DNA of 36,228 nt from positions 1 through 36,228 of the forward strand of contig SDNX01000014.1 in assembly GCA_004524545.1 (NCBI GenBank), written 5' to 3'. The translations under genes were made by a program, and so were the position numbers. The first letter of the stretch is position 1; the number at the start of each line of letters is the position of its first letter. Below the pieces are notes generated by a model that was given only the letters and a program-made list of their open reading frames with translations, did no database searches and was not told the origin of the DNA. Positions 33,062 to 36,228 of the stretch are shown in pieces. This stretch comes from Promethearchaeota archaeon (GTDB taxonomy: Archaea; Asgardarchaeota; Lokiarchaeia; Sigyniarchaeales; Promethearchaeaceae).

Positions 33062-33130
33062 CTACCAGTTTCTTTTTCGTTCTTCATTTATTTTTTGTTC
33101 GGCGTATTTTTCTATCATATAAGCATTCAT
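33062..33130 (-). CDS. 22-residue microprotein 2 with consensus Shine-Dalgarno site
   Basis: A 23-codon frame homologous to microprotein 1, with the same length, the same IEKYAE core at residues 6-11, and shared Met1, Tyr4, Lys13, Asn15, Glu16, Lys19, Arg20 and terminal Trp22. The residues that differ are at 2, 3, 5, 12, 14, 17, 18 and 21. GGAGGT (complement of 33141-33146) precedes the ATG by ten bases. A TATA-like TTTAAATATAAAA (33188-33201) gives a leader of about 38 bases. The peptide is basic and amphipathic if helical. It is too short for routine gene finders and no family could be named. Confidence 0.75.
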   Translation of the reverse strand: MNAYMIEKYAEQKINEERKRNW

Positions 33131-33140
33131 TTTGGTTTTT

Positions 33141-33201
33141 ACCTCCGTGAGGATTAGGTTTTTGTGTTATACTAGTATATATTCAAGTTTTATATTTAAA
33201 G
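33141..33201 (-). promoter_or_regulatory. Ribosome site and TATA box of microprotein 2
   Basis: GGAGGT (complement of 33141-33146) lies ten bases before the ATG. CTTTAAATATAAAA (complement of 33188-33201) is a good archaeal TATA box; the expected start point is near 33169. The arrangement is a complete small transcription unit. Confidence 0.6.
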
Positions 33202-33279
33202 AAAATTGAGCCAACTAGCAGATTGCCTACATCAAGTGGTTATTTCGGAGAACAAGATGACGAAATCGAAAAATGAATT

Positions 33280-33300
33280 AGTTAGCAGGTTAAGCTAACT
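33280..33300. repeat. Perfect inverted repeat AGTTAGC-aggttaa-GCTAACT
   Basis: Seven perfect pairs with a seven-base spacer, about 80 bases upstream of the microprotein 2 TATA box and on the 3' side of the gene ending at 33411. It could be an operator or a terminator stem. No matching copy was noticed elsewhere. The rest of 33202-33410 holds no gene. Confidence 0.4.
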
Positions 33301-33410
33301 GGTTAAAGCAAGACTGGCTAAAACTGACCTAAAATTCTCGCTATTGATGAGATACACAAATTCTATAACAGCATGAAAAATATAAAAATCGAGAGAGCTT
33401 TAACCTATGA

Positions 33411-33887
33411 CTAGTTCTTCTTGATTTTTTCGAGGAAAAATGAAAACTTATCTGCAAAATTTTTCGCATGGTCATCAAAAATGAATATTCTATTCTTCTT
33501 TTTGCCCGATTGCTCCGTGATGACAAGAAACTTGTCTCCCTTACTAGTATCCTTTACCTCAAAATGATAGATTCGTGGACCCGCATGTAATTTTGATTGA
33601 CTATCATAAATGGGACGTTCTCCTTTTTGATCAATTATCTGATCGATTTTTAATTCGATCTCAATTGAAACGTCCTTTGTGTCTCCATCGATAATTTTGA
33701 GATTTGATCCATTGAGAAATTTTCCCTTTTGAATAATGTTGCATGATATTATATCTCCCTCTTTCACTCCTGCACTTAGATCCTCCTCATCAAAAAATCC
33801 GATCATCTGATCCAAGATCTTGACATGAAGAAACTCTTTTCCTTTCTTCTTACGAACCTCGACGAATTCCACTTTATAATGACTCAT
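33411..33887 (-). CDS. Unrecognised 158-residue soluble protein
   Basis: A strongly charged soluble protein, predicted mainly beta-strand: EFVEVRKKKGKEFLHVKILDQM, then EGDIISCNIIQKGKFLNGSNLKIIDG, which suggests an OB-like or beta-barrel module, and a second strand-rich half ending in a lysine-rich helix. There is no membrane segment and no known motif. It starts at ATG 33887 and is probably monocistronic. No function is assigned. Confidence 0.65.
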   Translation of the reverse strand: MSHYKVEFVEVRKKKGKEFLHVKILDQMIGFFDEEDLSAGVKEGDIISCNIIQKGKFLNGSNLKIIDGDTKDVSIEIELKIDQIIDQKGERPIYDSQSKLHAGPRIYHFEVKDTSKGDKFLVITEQSGKKKNRIFIFDDHAKNFADKFSFFLEKIKKN

Positions 33888-34053
33888 TTATTTTATCACC
33901 AAAAAACTATTGTGAACATAGTGTATCTACAGACTTGTGAAAAAAACTTTGCCATGCTAATTTGTAATCAATAAGCATGATCTGAAGAGTAGGAGTATAC
34001 ATGTAAAAAAAGAATGAAATATTAAATTTGAGAATAATATAACTTGTTAGGGC

Positions 34054-35688
34054 TTATATCATCCCTAATTCTACCTCAATTTTCTTAATCATCACACTTA
34101 TCTCAGGATCATTTTGGTTGAGTCCCTTTGCAGTCTGTAAGATTTCTAAACCTTTCTCAAAAAGACCCGAATGGACATAGGGAGTGCTCAAAGTTTTCCA
34201 AGCTTCGGGATCATCAGGCCTTAGCTGAGTATAATTCGTGTAAGCCCATATAGCTTTATCCCAATTCTTACGGTCAACATAAAGATTTCCCAATAAGTAC
34301 CAGCTATGAGCGAAATCTGCATTTCGTTCTACTGCATCCTTGAAACTTTGTTCTATTAGGGAATTATTCTCGTTTCTCGATTTCGATGCAAGAATTGCCT
34401 TTTTAAAACACAACAGGTAATCTTCGGGAAAGAGTTCTTCCATTCTGGTTAACACAGCAGATATGTTCCTGGGTTCCTTTTCTTCAATAAGGCGATCTAA
34501 CAAAACATGCCAATCTATGAGCGAGAGTGGATGAAGTTTATGTTTGTTCTTCGCGATTTCTGATTTTGTTTTACTTACTCCTGAGAGCAAATTTTCACGA
34601 GTGGGAGCAAAGATGTAAGGATTTATGCCAACGTCTTTGAATTTATTCAATAATTGATCTGAACCGACTGCTATTTTGAAATTCAATTCCTCAGGGAACA
34701 GTTGAACTACTCCGTACACATTAATTTTCCGATTGTCGATTATTATTGAATTCAAGCTGTTTTTGACACCGAAAGCAGATGAAAATCGAGTAATTAGCTC
34801 CGAACTAAAATTAACACTCCGAGAACTATCCTTTATTATTACAACATGACCGTCTGCGAGAAATATCCTATTTTGAAAAGGGTAGCGCCCACCCAACATT
34901 AGAGATCTAAACGGTTGCAATGCAACAGAATCTACTTGACTAAAACCTGTAATTTTCCAATCTGGCGGAAGCAGAAGGCAGAGTTCTGCATATTTTAAAT
35001 CATCATGTCGAGTGGTCATACTATGTTCTCCCATTCCACAAGTAAATACGGCATAATACGGATGAAGCTTACTTGGAGGGATGTAATACATATCAAAATG
35101 CGGGATAATTTTCTCTAAACCAATATCTCCTTCAAAAATTTTGGGCTTTCCGCCGAAATGACTGGTGAAATGGTGTAGCACAAAGTTCTTATATAAATCA
35201 CTATGCTTTCGAGTCGTGTACTTGATTTCATCTAAGGAAACAAATTTGAAAATTTCTTTATGCTGTTTTCCTCCCGTAGATTCGATCATAACCTCGATTG
35301 TATCATCGACAAGTACCCCCTCATAATTCGTAAAACCATTACTTCCAGCACGATACCATTTAAAGTCGAATTTAATACGGGATTTCTTATCTAAAGTGAA
35401 ATCTGTAATCATATAAGGATGAGTTGGATCATCATTTACATTATAATATTCTGGTCTTCCTAATTTTAGAAAATCTTCTTTTGTCCAGCGCGAAAAATCA
35501 TTGACAACCCATTCTCTTAGTTCTGACGTACTTAAAGGCTTAATTGTTGCAGCTATTACTTCTCCATCTTCATAAAACCGCAAGTAATTGTCTCGTTTAA
35601 CCGCAATATTCCTGAATACAAACGATTCGGCGTCTGTCCAAACAGAAACATAGTATCCATCAAATCTTAACTTATTATCCTTACTCAT
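34054..35688 (-). CDS. Suppressor-of-fused (SUFU)-like domain protein with C-terminal TPRs
   Basis: A 544-residue soluble protein. Residues 1 to about 165 are an unrecognised beta-rich region. About 195-340 match the SUFU family: HFDMYYIPPSKLHPYYAVFT, CGMGEHSM, then YAELCLLLPPDWK, the hallmark strand-helix-strand of that fold. From about 430 to the end are tetratricopeptide repeats (DFAHSWYLLGNLYVDRKNWDKAI, DDPEAWKTLSTPYVHSGLFEKGL). SUFU domains in microbes are often immunity or protein-binding modules, and TPRs also bind proteins, so this is likely an adaptor. Upstream a TATA-like ACTATAAATTG near 35740 on the minus strand suggests its own promoter. Confidence 0.75.
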   Translation of the reverse strand: MSKDNKLRFDGYYVSVWTDAESFVFRNIAVKRDNYLRFYEDGEVIAATIKPLSTSELREWVVNDFSRWTKEDFLKLGRPEYYNVNDDPTHPYMITDFTLDKKSRIKFDFKWYRAGSNGFTNYEGVLVDDTIEVMIESTGGKQHKEIFKFVSLDEIKYTTRKHSDLYKNFVLHHFTSHFGGKPKIFEGDIGLEKIIPHFDMYYIPPSKLHPYYAVFTCGMGEHSMTTRHDDLKYAELCLLLPPDWKITGFSQVDSVALQPFRSLMLGGRYPFQNRIFLADGHVVIIKDSSRSVNFSSELITRFSSAFGVKNSLNSIIIDNRKINVYGVVQLFPEELNFKIAVGSDQLLNKFKDVGINPYIFAPTRENLLSGVSKTKSEIAKNKHKLHPLSLIDWHVLLDRLIEEKEPRNISAVLTRMEELFPEDYLLCFKKAILASKSRNENNSLIEQSFKDAVERNADFAHSWYLLGNLYVDRKNWDKAIWAYTNYTQLRPDDPEAWKTLSTPYVHSGLFEKGLEILQTAKGLNQNDPEISVMIKKIEVELGMI

Positions 35689-35893
35689 TACGTGATAAAG
35701 GTGGGTTTGGATCCCTTAATGAATTGTGCAATTTATAGTCACAATTTGAACGGAATATGAATTAGTATCTAAATACTTAATCGGGGGGTGATTCTATAAG
35801 TGTGATTTAATGGGAAATTAAACCCGTAAGAAAAAAATATCATTTTTTAAATGTTCCTTTGGAGTTCAATTTTTAAACTCATATATGAGATAC
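35689..35893. other. Intergenic gap before the SUFU-TPR gene
   Basis: About 200 bases with the SUFU-TPR promoter at its left end. A GGGGGG run at 35781-35786 is unusual in such AT-rich DNA, but no gene follows it. Nothing else was recognised. Confidence 0.3.
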
Positions 35894-36223
35894 TTATTCC
35901 CGATGTACCTCAATTTCTCCGATTTTCCAGAATCGTAACTTACCTAAATCGTCTCCAGAGATGACACCATACTCGTGCTCTTTTACACACCGTGCTAGAG
36001 TATCGTCTAAATGACTCGAACTCCGCTTTCGCATATCCTTTGTAAAAATAAAAGAGAGAGTTTCTGCTCCTGACATACAGATCCAATCCCTCACCACCAC
36101 AATATTGGACATTACTTCCTTCTCTAATTGCACTTTGGTGATGCTCTTGGTGGATGAACCTTCCATGAAGTCACTTCTTAAGTGATATACTAATCCATTA
36201 GTATTTGTGAGGAATAATCCCAT
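35894..36223 (-). CDS. Unidentified protein, probably cut by the window edge
   Basis: The frame ends at 35894 and runs to the right edge, with an ATG at 36223 only five bases from the end, so the N-terminus may be missing. The visible 109 residues are soluble, and the C-terminal segment YGVISGDDLGKLRFWKIGEIEV resembles the end of a WD40-type blade, but a single weak match is not enough. No function is assigned. Confidence 0.5.
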   Translation of the reverse strand: MGLFLTNTNGLVYHLRSDFMEGSSTKSITKVQLEKEVMSNIVVVRDWICMSGAETLSFIFTKDMRKRSSSHLDDTLARCVKEHEYGVISGDDLGKLRFWKIGEIEVHRE

Positions 36224-36228
36224 GGGGG

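Noticed and set aside
33244-33300. A 13-codon ORF in the gap right of the microproteins
   Set aside because: It has no ribosome site, no homologous copy, and overlaps an inverted repeat.
1-36228. CRISPR arrays, tRNA/rRNA genes, transposases
   Set aside because: No regularly spaced repeats, cloverleaf-like sequences, rRNA-like stretches or transposase motifs were recognised. Subtle or intron-containing tRNAs could be missed by eye.

Overview
Organism. The window is AT-rich DNA of an archaeon, most likely an Asgard (Promethearchaeota) lineage. Archaeal signs are a group II chaperonin relative, two MtrH methyltransferases, a HTH_10 (Bat-type) regulator, TATA-like boxes about 25-45 nt upstream of starts, and a mix of leaderless-looking operon heads with strong GGAGG sites inside operons. 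The Asgard suggestion rests on inference: a membrane protein with a longin/roadblock-like cytosolic tail, MttB/MttC/MtrH sets without the rest of the methanogen Mtr complex, SUFU-TPR and LITAF-like proteins, and duplicated cold-shock genes.

Layout. (1) 1-1000: the end of a small zinc-ribbon membrane protein and a PAQR/hemolysin III protein. (2) 1180-10449, minus strand: a surface-carbohydrate or ester-catabolism block with a GPH-type symporter, type-B carboxylesterase, a polytopic membrane protein fused to a GH2 hydrolase, and a translationally coupled pair (anchored helical-barrel-like protein plus membrane protein). A small plus-strand zinc-ribbon gene lies inside the block. (3) 10530-10790: a decayed relic that joins the tails of two genes still intact at 22.2-22.9 kb. 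(4) 10950-20261: a corrinoid methyl-transfer region with a HTH_10 regulator, two tandem mtrH genes, an NAD-dependent epimerase on the opposite strand, then a plus-strand run of mttB-like, corrinoid protein, SCP2-domain, SDR and a RACo-type corrinoid activator. The likely logic is methyl donor -> MttB -> corrinoid protein -> MtrH -> tetrahydropterin, with the ferredoxin/ASKHA protein rescuing oxidised cobalt. (5) 20352-22019: a divergent chaperonin whose two catalytic aspartates appear to be replaced. (6) 22164-24523: DUF1801, a methyltransferase, small cysteine-rich membrane proteins and a palindrome-rich gap. (7) 24551-32653: a beta-helix receptor-like protein, an NTF2-like protein, twin cold-shock genes with conserved leaders, and two tandem secreted V8-like serine proteases. 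(8) 32843-33130: two homologous 22-residue microprotein genes, each with its own GGAGGT site, promoter-like and terminator-like signals. I consider these the most novel item. (9) 33411-36223: an unrecognised protein, a SUFU-TPR protein and a fragment running to the window edge.

No CRISPR array, rRNA, recognisable tRNA or transposase was seen.
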